DNA of 64,000 nucleotides from Afifella marina DSM 2698 (lineage in GTDB: Bacteria > Pseudomonadota > Alphaproteobacteria > Rhizobiales > Afifellaceae). Position numbers and translations under genes: made by a program. The notes below the pieces were generated by a model, which was given only the letters and a program-made list of their open reading frames with translations, had not been told where the DNA came from and ran no database searches. The stretch is from positions 248,001 through 312,000 of the forward strand of contig NZ_FMVW01000001.1 of the NCBI RefSeq assembly GCF_900102695.1, written 5' to 3'. Shown here in pieces: positions 35,176-42,836 of this stretch (positions within the stretch are counted from its first letter, which is position 1; each line of letters opens with the position of its first letter).

Positions 35176-36369
35176 ATGCTGGCAGGACTGAAACTATCGC
35201 ACATCGTTGCGGGCTGCATTGCCGTCCTTCTCGGCTATACGAGCAGCGTTGCAATCATCTTCCAGGCGATCGACGTCCTGGGCGCCTCGCAGGCGGAGGC
35301 CAACAGCTGGATGCTGGCGCTGGGCGTCGGCATGGGGGTCAGCGGTCTGATCCTCTCCTTGCGCTACCGGATGCCGATCCTGACGGCCTGGTCCACGCCC
35401 GGCGCGGCCCTTCTCGTCATCAGCCTCAATGGCGTGGCGATGAGCGAGGCGATCGGCGCCTTTCTCTTCTGCGGCCTCTTGTTGACCCTGACCGGCATCA
35501 CCGGCTGGTTTGAAAGATTGTCCCACCTCATTCCCGACACCATCGGCAACGCCCTGCTTGCCGGCATCTTGTTCCAGTTCGGCCTCGGGATCTTTTCCTC
35601 CATGGAGGAAAATCTGCCCCTCGTGGCGGTCATGTGCGCGACCTATCTCGCCGGCCGGCGCTGGTTTCCGCGTTTTGCCATTCCGGCCGTCCTCTTCGCG
35701 GGTTGCGCCTTCTGCGCCGCGACAGGGGCGTTCCAGGCCGGGGAGGGGATCGATTTTTCTCTCGCTCAGCCGGTCTTCACCATGCCGGCCTTCTCGCTGC
35801 CGGTGTTGCTCGGTGTCGGGCTGCCGCTTTTCATCGTCACCATGGCCTCGCAGAATACGCCCGGCATCGTCACGCTGAAAGCCTCCGGATATGAGCCGCC
35901 GGTGTCCGCCTGTCTCACCGTCACCGGTCTGACGACGCTCCTCCTGGCACCCTTCGGAGGCTACGCCTTCAATCTCGCCGCCATCACCGCCGCGATCTGC
36001 GCCGGGCCGGAGGCCGACGACAACCCGCAGACCCGCTACAAAGCGGTCGTCGTGACGGGTGTCATCTATTGCGTGGTGGGGCTTCTGGGCGCTGCTGTCA
36101 TCAGCCTGTTTCTGATCGCCCCCAAGGCTTTGGTGGTGACGGTCGCGGGTCTTGCGCTTTTGAACACGATCGGTGCGAGCCTGAGTGCCGCGCTGGCGCA
36201 GCCGGAACGACGGGAAGCCGCCCTGGTGACCTTCATGACCACCGTCTCGGGCATCACCTTCCTCGGCATCGGCGCGCCGCTCTGGGCGTTGCTTTTCGGG
36301 ATCGCCACAGGCGCCATTCTCTCCCCGCGCGGCCGGCGAAGCTTAAGGCCCGTCTTCGCCAGACGCTAG
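35176..36369 (+). CDS. BenE-family benzoate/aromatic acid:H+ transporter
   Basis: A 397-residue inner-membrane protein with about twelve helices and BenE motifs: GYTSSVAIIFQAIDVLGAS, TAWSTPGAALL, the ASQNTPGIVTLKASGYEPP signature and AICAGPEADDNPQTRYKAVV. BenE members import benzoate by proton symport; no benzoate-degradation gene is near, so another carboxylate or purine-like substrate is possible. Frame is open to 35089; the ATG at 35176 begins the first helix. Confidence 0.9.
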   Translation: MLAGLKLSHIVAGCIAVLLGYTSSVAIIFQAIDVLGASQAEANSWMLALGVGMGVSGLILSLRYRMPILTAWSTPGAALLVISLNGVAMSEAIGAFLFCGLLLTLTGITGWFERLSHLIPDTIGNALLAGILFQFGLGIFSSMEENLPLVAVMCATYLAGRRWFPRFAIPAVLFAGCAFCAATGAFQAGEGIDFSLAQPVFTMPAFSLPVLLGVGLPLFIVTMASQNTPGIVTLKASGYEPPVSACLTVTGLTTLLLAPFGGYAFNLAAITAAICAGPEADDNPQTRYKAVVVTGVIYCVVGLLGAAVISLFLIAPKALVVTVAGLALLNTIGASLSAALAQPERREAALVTFMTTVSGITFLGIGAPLWALLFGIATGAILSPRGRRSLRPVFARR

Positions 36370-36849
36370 AATCCGCCGCGGCTGTGCGCCCCGCGCCCTT
36401 CCAGCTCGCGCCAGATGCATCTCAAGATCGATGTCTTGAGAGAGAAAACCGGTACGCCGCGAGGCATTTTCCAATCGGTCAGAAAAGCCCGTCTCCGAAA
36501 TGCAGGAAAGTCATCTGGAGGCGCTGCGCGACGAGATCCGCGCGGCGAACGGTCCTTCGGCTGCGCGCAAAGCCGTGACCGATATCCGCCGTGCTTTCAG
36601 GCGGGCGAAGGCGACCCATTCAGGCGAAAGCGGTCTGCGCGGCGTGGCACCATGGTGGGCCGACGTCGCTACGCTTCACACGGCGCCGCCGGCCACCGGT
36701 ATCTGACGGTCGGACATAGGCAGAACAACTCCGACGCTGTCAAAAAAGGTTCGTGCTGCCAGACGATGATGCCTTCGCCGGTTGGGTCCGTGCAGCGTTA
36801 GCAATCGCCATGGCTTCACTGCGAAAAAGTGAAGTTTCGGAGGACTCTC
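36370..36849. other. Intergenic region upstream of PhoX-like gene
   Basis: About 480 bp. A 68-codon frame at 36500-36706 has no ribosome-binding site and no recognisable similarity. A 7-bp perfect stem (CTTCACT at 36814-36820, AGTGAAG at 36828-36834) ends just before the GGAGG of the next gene and may form a leader hairpin. A single CTGTCA near 36737 is not enough to call a Pho box. Confidence 0.5.
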
Positions 36850-38640
36850 ATGAAGACGAAACTGCCTTTATCACTTCTCGCCGGCACGGCCGTCGCACTC
36901 GTCGCGACGAGCGCAATGGCGGGAGAACTGACATTCAAGGGTATCGCGGCCGCCAAGACCGATGCGGAAAAGCGCGAAGCTGTCGCCTCCCCTTCCGTGA
37001 CAATCGACCGCAGCACCCATGAGATCGCCTACCATGTGCTCGCCCGCAGCGGCGACGAGATCGGCAACAACACTTTCGGCCTGCTTGTCGACGAGAACGG
37101 CGAGCCGGTGAAGAATGAGGACGGCTCGACCCACATCTCCGTCGACGCCGACTTCTCCTCGCTCCTGACGGTTGGCGGCAAGCTGTTCAGCATCAGCCAC
37201 TTCGAATCCCGCCCGGGTGCCATGTACCTGTCGGAACTGAAGCAGGATGATGCCGGCAACCTGACGCCGGTCTCCACCGAGCCGATCGATTTCTCAAGCT
37301 TCGGGGGCCTGTGGGTCCCGTGCGCCGGTTCCATCACGCCCTGGGAGACGCATCTCGGTTCGGAGGAATATCCGCCGGACGCCCGCGCCGTCGAGGAAGC
37401 GACCTCAATGGACGACATCGACGACTACTACAAGCCGATGATCCGCTACGTCGGTCTCGACCCGGCAAGCGCCTCCATTGAGGAGTTCAAGCGCGGCTTC
37501 GACCCCTACAAGTACGGTTATCCGACCGAGATCACGGTCAAAGAGGATGGCAGCTACACGGTCGGCAAGCATTACGCCATGGGTCGCGTCGCGGTCGAAC
37601 TCGCCAAGGTGATGCCGGATGACAAGACCGTCTACATCTCCGACGACGGCACCAATGTCGGCTTCTTCATGTTCGTCGCCGACGAGGCCGGCAAGCTCGA
37701 CGCCGGCACGCTCTATGCCGCCAAGTGGAACCAGACCTCGGACGAGGGCGCCGGCAAGGCCGAGCTTTCCTGGATCGACCTCGGCCATTCTGACACCGCC
37801 AGCGTGGAAAAGGCGCTGGCCGAAGGTGTCACCTTCTCCGATCTCTTCGAGACGACCGACATGGCTGACGACGGCACCTGCCCTGAGGGCTTCTCCCCCT
37901 CCAACGCCGAGGGCCGCTCCGAATGCCTGAAGGTGAAGGACGGCATGGAGGCGCTCGCCTCCCGCCTGGAGACCCGGCGCTATGCCTCCATGAAGGGCGC
38001 GACGACCGAGTTCCGCAAGGAGGAGGGCATCGCCCTCGATCCGGCGACGAAGACGCTCTACGTCGCGATGTCGGAAGTCAACAGCGGCATGGAGGATGCC
38101 TCAAAGGGCGGCAAGCCGACCGACAAATACGAGAAGGGCAGCGGCAACCACATCAAGCTGACGGCGAACGATTGCGGCGCCGTCTATTCGCTGCCGCTCG
38201 GCTCCGACGGCGAGATTGGCTCCGACTGGGTGGCGAGCGAGATGAGCGGCCTCGTCGCCGGCACGCCGCACGAATATGCCGAGGGCGAGGAATTCGCCGG
38301 CAATACCTGCGATATGGACGGCCTTGCCAATCCGGACAACCTCACCTTCATGGACGGCTTCGGCACGCTCATCATCGGCGAGGATTCGGGCTCGGGCCAC
38401 CAGAACGATGTCATCTGGGCCTACAAGCTCTCCGACGGTTCGCTGACGCGGATCTTCTCCACGCCCTACGGCTCTGAGACGACCTCGCCGTACTTCTATC
38501 CGAATGTCGGCGGCCACGGTTACATCATGGCGGTGGTGCAGCATCCTTATGGGGAATCCGACGAGGACAAGCTCGCCGATCCCGCCGATGCCCGCGCCTA
38601 TGTCGGCTATATCGGCCCGTTTCCGGCGCTGACGAACTGA
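36850..38640 (+). CDS. Secreted PhoX/DUF839-family protein (putative alkaline phosphatase)
   Basis: A 596-residue exported protein of the PhoX (DUF839) family. A Sec-type signal peptide ends at AMA (residue 24); classical PhoX uses Tat. Conserved landmarks: WVPCAGSITPWETHLGSEEY, which contains the Cys and Glu of the PhoX metal site, and PDNLTFMDGFGTLIIGEDSG. PhoX enzymes are calcium/iron-dependent phosphomonoesterases. Acid-rich composition fits periplasmic calcium binding. Start at 36850 follows GGAGG. It is followed by a strong terminator and then the di-heme protein gene. Enzyme activity is inferred; some DUF839 proteins have no proven phosphatase activity. Confidence 0.85.
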   Translation: MKTKLPLSLLAGTAVALVATSAMAGELTFKGIAAAKTDAEKREAVASPSVTIDRSTHEIAYHVLARSGDEIGNNTFGLLVDENGEPVKNEDGSTHISVDADFSSLLTVGGKLFSISHFESRPGAMYLSELKQDDAGNLTPVSTEPIDFSSFGGLWVPCAGSITPWETHLGSEEYPPDARAVEEATSMDDIDDYYKPMIRYVGLDPASASIEEFKRGFDPYKYGYPTEITVKEDGSYTVGKHYAMGRVAVELAKVMPDDKTVYISDDGTNVGFFMFVADEAGKLDAGTLYAAKWNQTSDEGAGKAELSWIDLGHSDTASVEKALAEGVTFSDLFETTDMADDGTCPEGFSPSNAEGRSECLKVKDGMEALASRLETRRYASMKGATTEFRKEEGIALDPATKTLYVAMSEVNSGMEDASKGGKPTDKYEKGSGNHIKLTANDCGAVYSLPLGSDGEIGSDWVASEMSGLVAGTPHEYAEGEEFAGNTCDMDGLANPDNLTFMDGFGTLIIGEDSGSGHQNDVIWAYKLSDGSLTRIFSTPYGSETTSPYFYPNVGGHGYIMAVVQHPYGESDEDKLADPADARAYVGYIGPFPALTN

Positions 38641-38691
38641 CCCTGGTGCGCTGTCGCCGGGCAGGACCGGGCGGCCGCCTCTCCGCAGCAA

Positions 38692-38723
38692 GGCCCGGCA
38701 GGCGTTCCTGCCGGGCCGATTTT
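38692..38723 (+). terminator. Strong intrinsic terminator after the PhoX-like gene
   Basis: Perfect 11-bp stem GGCCCGGCAGG/CCTGCCGGGCC with a CGTT loop, then GATTTT. It lies between the PhoX-like gene and the di-heme protein gene on the same strand, so the second gene either has its own promoter or receives reduced read-through. Confidence 0.85.
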
Positions 38724-38767
38724 ACCGCGGCTGCGCCGTCCGTGCCGGTGTCTCTCTCAAGGAATCG

Positions 38768-40420
38768 ATGATGTCCCCTCGCTTCGTCAGCTCGCTTGTC
38801 TTCGCGTTGACCGCCGCCGGCCTGGCCGGCCCGGCCTTTGGCGACAGCAGCCTCGGCGGCTTCCTCCACAACCGGACCGCCTATATCCCCCCGCAATGCT
38901 ACACCAAGACGCTCGACGACGTCGGGCGGGCGCACAATCCGTGCTTCACCTGCCATCTGCGGGCTCGCCGGCCGAATTTCATCAACGATCCGGACCTGCA
39001 GCTCTCCTACGCCTTTCCCGGTCCGGCGCTTTCAAACCCGTGGTCGAACCTCTTTGAGGACCGGCGCGGGCGTGTCGCCGCCATCGGCGACGAGGAGATC
39101 CTCTCCTATATCCGCACCAGCAACTACCAGGCGCCCGACGGTTCGCTGATCCTCGCCGGCCGGCTCGCCGACGTGCCGCCGGGATGGGATGTCGACGGCG
39201 ACGGCATATGGGGCGGCTACACGCCGGACTGCCATTTCCGCTTCGACGACGCGGGCTTCGACATTGCTCCGGACGGCACGCCGACCGGCTGGCGGGCCTT
39301 CGCCTATACGCCTCTGCCCGGCAGCTTCTCGCCCGCTTCCGGCTCCACTGACGACGTGCTGATCCGGCTGCCGGAGGCCTATCGCCAGAACGCAAGCGGT
39401 GAGCCGGATCAGGCGATCTACGAGATCAATTTGGCCATCGTGGAAGCCCTGATCGCCCGCCGCGACGTTTCCATCGCTCCCGCAGACGAGAAGGGCCTCG
39501 GCGTCGATCTCGACCGCAACGGCAGCCTCGGCACAGCCGAGAAGGTCGTCTTCGACTGGGCGCCGTTGAAGGGGCACGACATGTCCTATGTCGGTCGCGC
39601 CAGGACCTTGCAGGAGGAGGGCAAGGCGCCGCTCGCCGCCGGGCTTTTCCCGCTCGGTACGGAGTTCCTGCATACGGTGCGCTACGTCGATGTCGACGAT
39701 GCCGGCGAGGTGAGGATGGCGGCGCGCCTGAAGGAACTGCGCTACATGCGCAAGACCGCCTGGCAGACCTATGCCGACCTTGAAGACGGGGCGCTTGAGG
39801 AGATCAAGGAGGATCACGATTTCCCCGATCGCGTCAGCCTCTTCGACGGCAACCGGGAAGTCGGCATCGCCAACGGCACCGGCTGGCGTCTGCAGGGCTT
39901 CATCGAGGATCGCGACGGAGCTCTGAGGCCGCAGAGTTTCGAGGAGACGGTCTTCTGCATCGGCTGCCATGGCGGCATCGGCGTCAACGACGATTCCACG
40001 CTCGCCTTCGCGCGCAAGCTCGAAAAGCCCTTCGGCGGCTGGTTCCACTGGAGCCGGCACGGGCTGAGGGGCATCCCCGATCCGAAGCGGCCGGACGGCT
40101 CCGGCGAATACGCCCGCTACCTCGCCGAAAACGGCGCCGGGGACGAGTTCCGCGACAATGCCGAGATCATCCAGGCCTTCATCGGCGAGGATGGCAAGCC
40201 GGACGAGGCGGCGCTCGCGGCCATGGCCGAGGATCTCGCCACAATCCTTTATCCCTCGCGCGCCCGCGCTCTGGCCCTCAACAAGGCCTATCGCACCATC
40301 GTCATGGACCAGGATTTCGTCAAAGGCCGCGACCCCAATCTCGCCCCGGCCGTGAATGTCCATCGCGAGGTGGAGATCGACGAGGAGACGGGCATCAAGG
40401 AGGCGGTTGCGCGCTGGTAG
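38768..40420 (+). CDS. Secreted di-heme c-type, EF-hand-containing protein
   Basis: A 550-residue exported protein. Signal peptide to about residue 25. Two CxxCH heme-c motifs are visible, CFTCH (about 59-63) and CIGCH (about 397-401), far apart. Two calcium-binding-type loops, DVDGDG (about 142-147) and DLDRNGSLGTAE, match EF-hand spacing. No known enzyme name fits. It follows the PhoX-like gene after a terminator, and both are predicted periplasmic and calcium-dependent, so a shared role is possible. AAGGA precedes two adjacent ATGs (38768, 38771); either may be used. Confidence 0.75.
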   Translation: MMSPRFVSSLVFALTAAGLAGPAFGDSSLGGFLHNRTAYIPPQCYTKTLDDVGRAHNPCFTCHLRARRPNFINDPDLQLSYAFPGPALSNPWSNLFEDRRGRVAAIGDEEILSYIRTSNYQAPDGSLILAGRLADVPPGWDVDGDGIWGGYTPDCHFRFDDAGFDIAPDGTPTGWRAFAYTPLPGSFSPASGSTDDVLIRLPEAYRQNASGEPDQAIYEINLAIVEALIARRDVSIAPADEKGLGVDLDRNGSLGTAEKVVFDWAPLKGHDMSYVGRARTLQEEGKAPLAAGLFPLGTEFLHTVRYVDVDDAGEVRMAARLKELRYMRKTAWQTYADLEDGALEEIKEDHDFPDRVSLFDGNREVGIANGTGWRLQGFIEDRDGALRPQSFEETVFCIGCHGGIGVNDDSTLAFARKLEKPFGGWFHWSRHGLRGIPDPKRPDGSGEYARYLAENGAGDEFRDNAEIIQAFIGEDGKPDEAALAAMAEDLATILYPSRARALALNKAYRTIVMDQDFVKGRDPNLAPAVNVHREVEIDEETGIKEAVARW

Positions 40421-41287
40421 TCCTGCTCTTCAGAGCAGCCGGGCACGTCGATGCCTGAATTGACTGGCTCGGCCGGATGAAACCGTGAAAGCCCCGCAGG
40501 CGTCGTTGGTCGAAGAAGGCGGTGTTTCCCGGCGTTGGCGCTGTCGTGGCAGTGGCGATTTGCCGACGACACGGGGTATGTCGCCGCGACCTTCGTCGCC
40601 ACGGCCGTATCCGTTTCGGAGGCCATGGCCAAGTTCGCCGGGCGACCGGGGTGCGACGCAGCCATTCCCCCTTGCTCCGACCGCGCGCTTCGGTCGTATC
40701 GCGAAGCCCGCTGAGATCAGCCGCGAGAAACCTTTCTCCGCTTCATCTCGGGAAGGTGGGCATGGCTGGATCGCTATTGACTGACTGGACGAGGCCGGAA
40801 ACGCCTCTGCGGGTGCCCTACACGCACTACCACAGCAAATACCTCGCCTCTTTGATGACGCTGCAGGGCCACGACGAGTGCTCAGTCGTCACAACAATCC
40901 GCAAGTCATCCTGAGGTGCGGGCACCTTATCCGCTTCTCCGCGCCGGATCCGAGAGAACTCGGAGCCGAGGAGCGAAGGCTCGTGTTTCCCAGGATCTCC
41001 GGCACCCGCTCACGGCACTTCCTCCTCTCGATGGGCGTGGTCTGCAAACGCCAGTCGATCGCTGGGGGAGGCCTTTCGTTGCACCTCGGTACGACTCGCT
41101 TGGGCCGTCGCTCAGCATCCGCAGCAGGCAGGGATTCCTTCCACGGTCCTGCCAAGTGTCCGTGGCATGTGACCTCGTCGACTTTTTGGAGGTTGGTAGG
41201 GGCTTGGCAGGATTTGCCGTTTTGGGTCAGCGGCCACCGTCACGCCGTTTCCGGCGTTCGCATAAAATGCTGATTTTACGGAGAAAC
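40421..41287. other. Gene-poor region downstream of tRNA-His
   Basis: About 870 bp, the longest stretch without a supported gene. Open frames occur but lack start signals or recognisable products. A short inverted repeat (CTGCTCT/AGAGCAG at 40423-40438) follows the di-heme gene. It abuts the 3-prime end of tRNA-His, a common integration target, yet no integrase or duplicated tRNA end is visible. Confidence 0.6.
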
Positions 41288-41364
41288 TGGTACGAACGGG
41301 TGGATTCGAACCACCGACCTTCGGAGCCACAATCCGACGCTCTAACCAACTGAGCTACGTTCGC
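41288..41364 (-). tRNA. tRNA-His (GTG)
   Basis: Full cloverleaf on the minus strand: acceptor GCGAACG/CGTTCGT, D arm GCTC...GAGC, anticodon stem TCGGA/TCCGA with loop TTGTGGC (anticodon GTG), T arm GGTGG/CCACC with TTCGAAT, discriminator A73 and encoded CCA (41290-41288). The G1:U72 pair with A73 is the alphaproteobacterial form of tRNA-His, which lacks the extra G-1:C73 pair of most bacteria. Confidence 0.97.
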
Positions 41365-41959
41365 ATGTCCTGGCGAGGCGGTGCGGACCCTAGTGTTCCG
41401 CGCCGGAGATTTCAAGCGCCGGCGGGCCATATCCTGGCGCCCGGGCTTGCGATTCCTCACCTCTGCGGCACCGCTTAGCCGAGGAGCGTCGCCAAGGGAA
41501 GGGGGCGGCGAAGAAACTCTGCGCGGCGCCGTCGCACACCCGTTCTCACAGCCCCGTTGATGGCCTCGTTCATGGCCCCGTTCGAGCGCCGGCCCAAACC
41601 CCGGCTCCACTCCGACCGAACCCCCGCTCAAGCTGGGCTCAAGCTCCGCCAGGCCGGTCTAACCACGGCCCTTGCAGGCTCCCGGCAACACCAGCCAGGT
41701 CTGTCTTTGCTGCGCATCGCCGGGGCTTCGGCCGGCCTGTCTGCGGCCGGCCTGGCTGCGGCCGGCCTTGCTGCGGATGTTCGTCTCCGTCCGCACGCAT
41801 TCCGTCCGCGCGCATTCGGCGGCGGCCGTTGGGGCCCGGGCCTCAGCTCAGCTCAGCTCGGCCCGGCCTTCGATGCCGAGGTTTGCCGCGGCAGTGATCC
41901 GTGCCGAAGCACAAGCCGACGCCGGCCACGCGCATCGCAGGCGCAAAAATCGCAGGCGC
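41365..41959. other. Repeat-rich noncoding region between tRNA-His and the phasin terminator
   Basis: About 600 bp of very G+C-rich sequence with tandem 15-bp repeats (listed separately) and a CAGCT triplet repeat near 41844. An open frame from 41557 to 42048 runs through it, but it has repetitive Ala/Gly/Arg composition, crosses the phasin terminator and looks spurious. Confidence 0.55.
41730..41774. repeat. Three tandem 15-bp repeats
   Basis: Units GGCCGGCCTGTCTGC, GGCCGGCCTGGCTGC and GGCCGGCCTTGCTGC lie head to tail in noncoding sequence. Confidence 0.9.
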
Positions 41960-41963
41960 AAAA
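41934..41963. repeat. Two exact tandem 15-bp repeats
   Basis: ATCGCAGGCGCAAAA occurs twice without a gap, right beside the phasin terminator; its A run supplies part of the terminator's T tract on the minus strand. Confidence 0.9.
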
Positions 41964-41987
41964 AAAAGCCCGGCGGGAGGCCGGGCT
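41960..41987 (-). terminator. Intrinsic terminator of the phasin gene
   Basis: Perfect 8-bp stem (AGCCCGGC/GCCGGGCT, 5-base loop) followed on the minus strand by eight T residues; about 60 bp beyond the phasin stop codon. Confidence 0.9.
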
Positions 41988-42044
41988 CGTCAATTCCTGC
42001 GCGCCGCCTCTGTGGGCGGCGTCGCGGAGGGTTGGTCGCAGAGC

Positions 42045-42587
42045 TTAGTGGCTCGTGACCTTGTCGAGGTTCTTCTTCGCCGCCGTGCGGGCCGGGCGAG
42101 ACGTGTCCTCGGTGACCTTGGTGAGAAGGTCGCGCATGCCGTTGCCTTGATCCATCAGCGCTTCGAAGCGCGACCGCATGAAGGCGCTCTGAAGCTGGAT
42201 CGCATCGGCGAACGAGGTGACGCCGAGCATCTGACGGGCGTGGTCGAACGCCGCATCCGTATTGGCCTTGGCGTTGTCGAGCGCCTTGAACTGCACCTGC
42301 AGGAGACCCTCGCGGGCGTTTTCCACAGTATCTTCCATCACGTCGGTGGACTCTTCTGCAGCGGCTTTGAGGCGGGCATAATTCTCCCGCGCGCTCGCCA
42401 AAGAACGCTCCGTCATCGCCCGGAAAGCTTCGGGCATCTGCATCTGCGTCATGCCGAACATTTCCGTCAGCTTCTCGGTGGCGTCCTGAAACGCGCGATC
42501 AGCAGTATTGGCCGCATCCTGCGCGGTCGCAGCCGCCTCATCAAAAGCCTTTTCACCAGCCTGATTGAATTCGTGCTCACTGGACAT
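42045..42587 (-). CDS. Phasin family protein
   Basis: A 180-residue, helix-rich, acidic protein without signal peptide. The central part (about 40-150) fits the phasin_2 family: repeated amphipathic helices with FRAMTERSLASARENYARLK and AFDHARQMLGVTSFADAIQL. Phasins coat polyhydroxyalkanoate granules and influence granule size. It stands alone with its own strong terminator. Upstream, GCTGCAGC-type sequence near 42690 could be a PhaR site, but the match is weak. Confidence 0.85.
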   Translation of the reverse strand: MSSEHEFNQAGEKAFDEAAATAQDAANTADRAFQDATEKLTEMFGMTQMQMPEAFRAMTERSLASARENYARLKAAAEESTDVMEDTVENAREGLLQVQFKALDNAKANTDAAFDHARQMLGVTSFADAIQLQSAFMRSRFEALMDQGNGMRDLLTKVTEDTSRPARTAAKKNLDKVTSH

Positions 42588-42725
42588 CTAAGATCTCCTT
42601 CCGCTTCTGCCTGGGTTGCTCCCCCCTCAGGCTTCTGGAGAGTATATAGGGAAAGTTTTGTGCGACGCAACAAATTATTGCGCTGCAGCATTCGGAACCC
42701 TGCCGGCGGCTGAAGTTTTCAACCG

Positions 42726-42740
42726 TTAACCATCCTTGAG
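42726..42740. promoter_or_regulatory. Candidate CtrA-like box upstream of PAS histidine kinase gene
   Basis: TTAA-N7-TGAG, two mismatches from the CtrA consensus TTAA-N7-TTAA, including the common TTAACCAT form. It lies about 100 bp before the kinase gene; a second TTAACC occurs at 42803. Suggestive because the downstream kinase resembles members of the CtrA pathway. Confidence 0.3.
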
Positions 42741-42836
42741 AAAAACGGACTTTGCGGCGCGCTCCAGGCCTGCGATTCTTTTTCAACTCCGGTTACCTAT
42801 TTTTAACCAAGGCGAGTCGCGGAGATTACGGAAATC

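Noticed and set aside
36500-36706. 68-codon frame upstream of the PhoX-like gene.
   Set aside because: No ribosome-binding site and no recognisable similarity; kept only as a note in the intergenic entry.
36730-36750. CTGTCA resembling half of a Pho box before the PhoX-like gene.
   Set aside because: Only one half-site; the second copy at the expected 11-bp spacing is missing.
40760-41273. Short frames (ending 40914 and 41273) that could be remnants of a mobile element at tRNA-His.
   Set aside because: No transposase or integrase motif and no flanking repeats could be seen.
41557-42048. 163-codon plus-strand frame between tRNA-His and the phasin gene.
   Set aside because: It is made of tandem repeats, crosses the phasin terminator and ends inside the phasin gene; no ribosome-binding site or similarity.
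42680-42700. Possible PhaR-binding sequence upstream of the phasin gene.
   Set aside because: Only a short GCTGCAGC match in an AT/GC-mixed stretch; too weak to list as a site.
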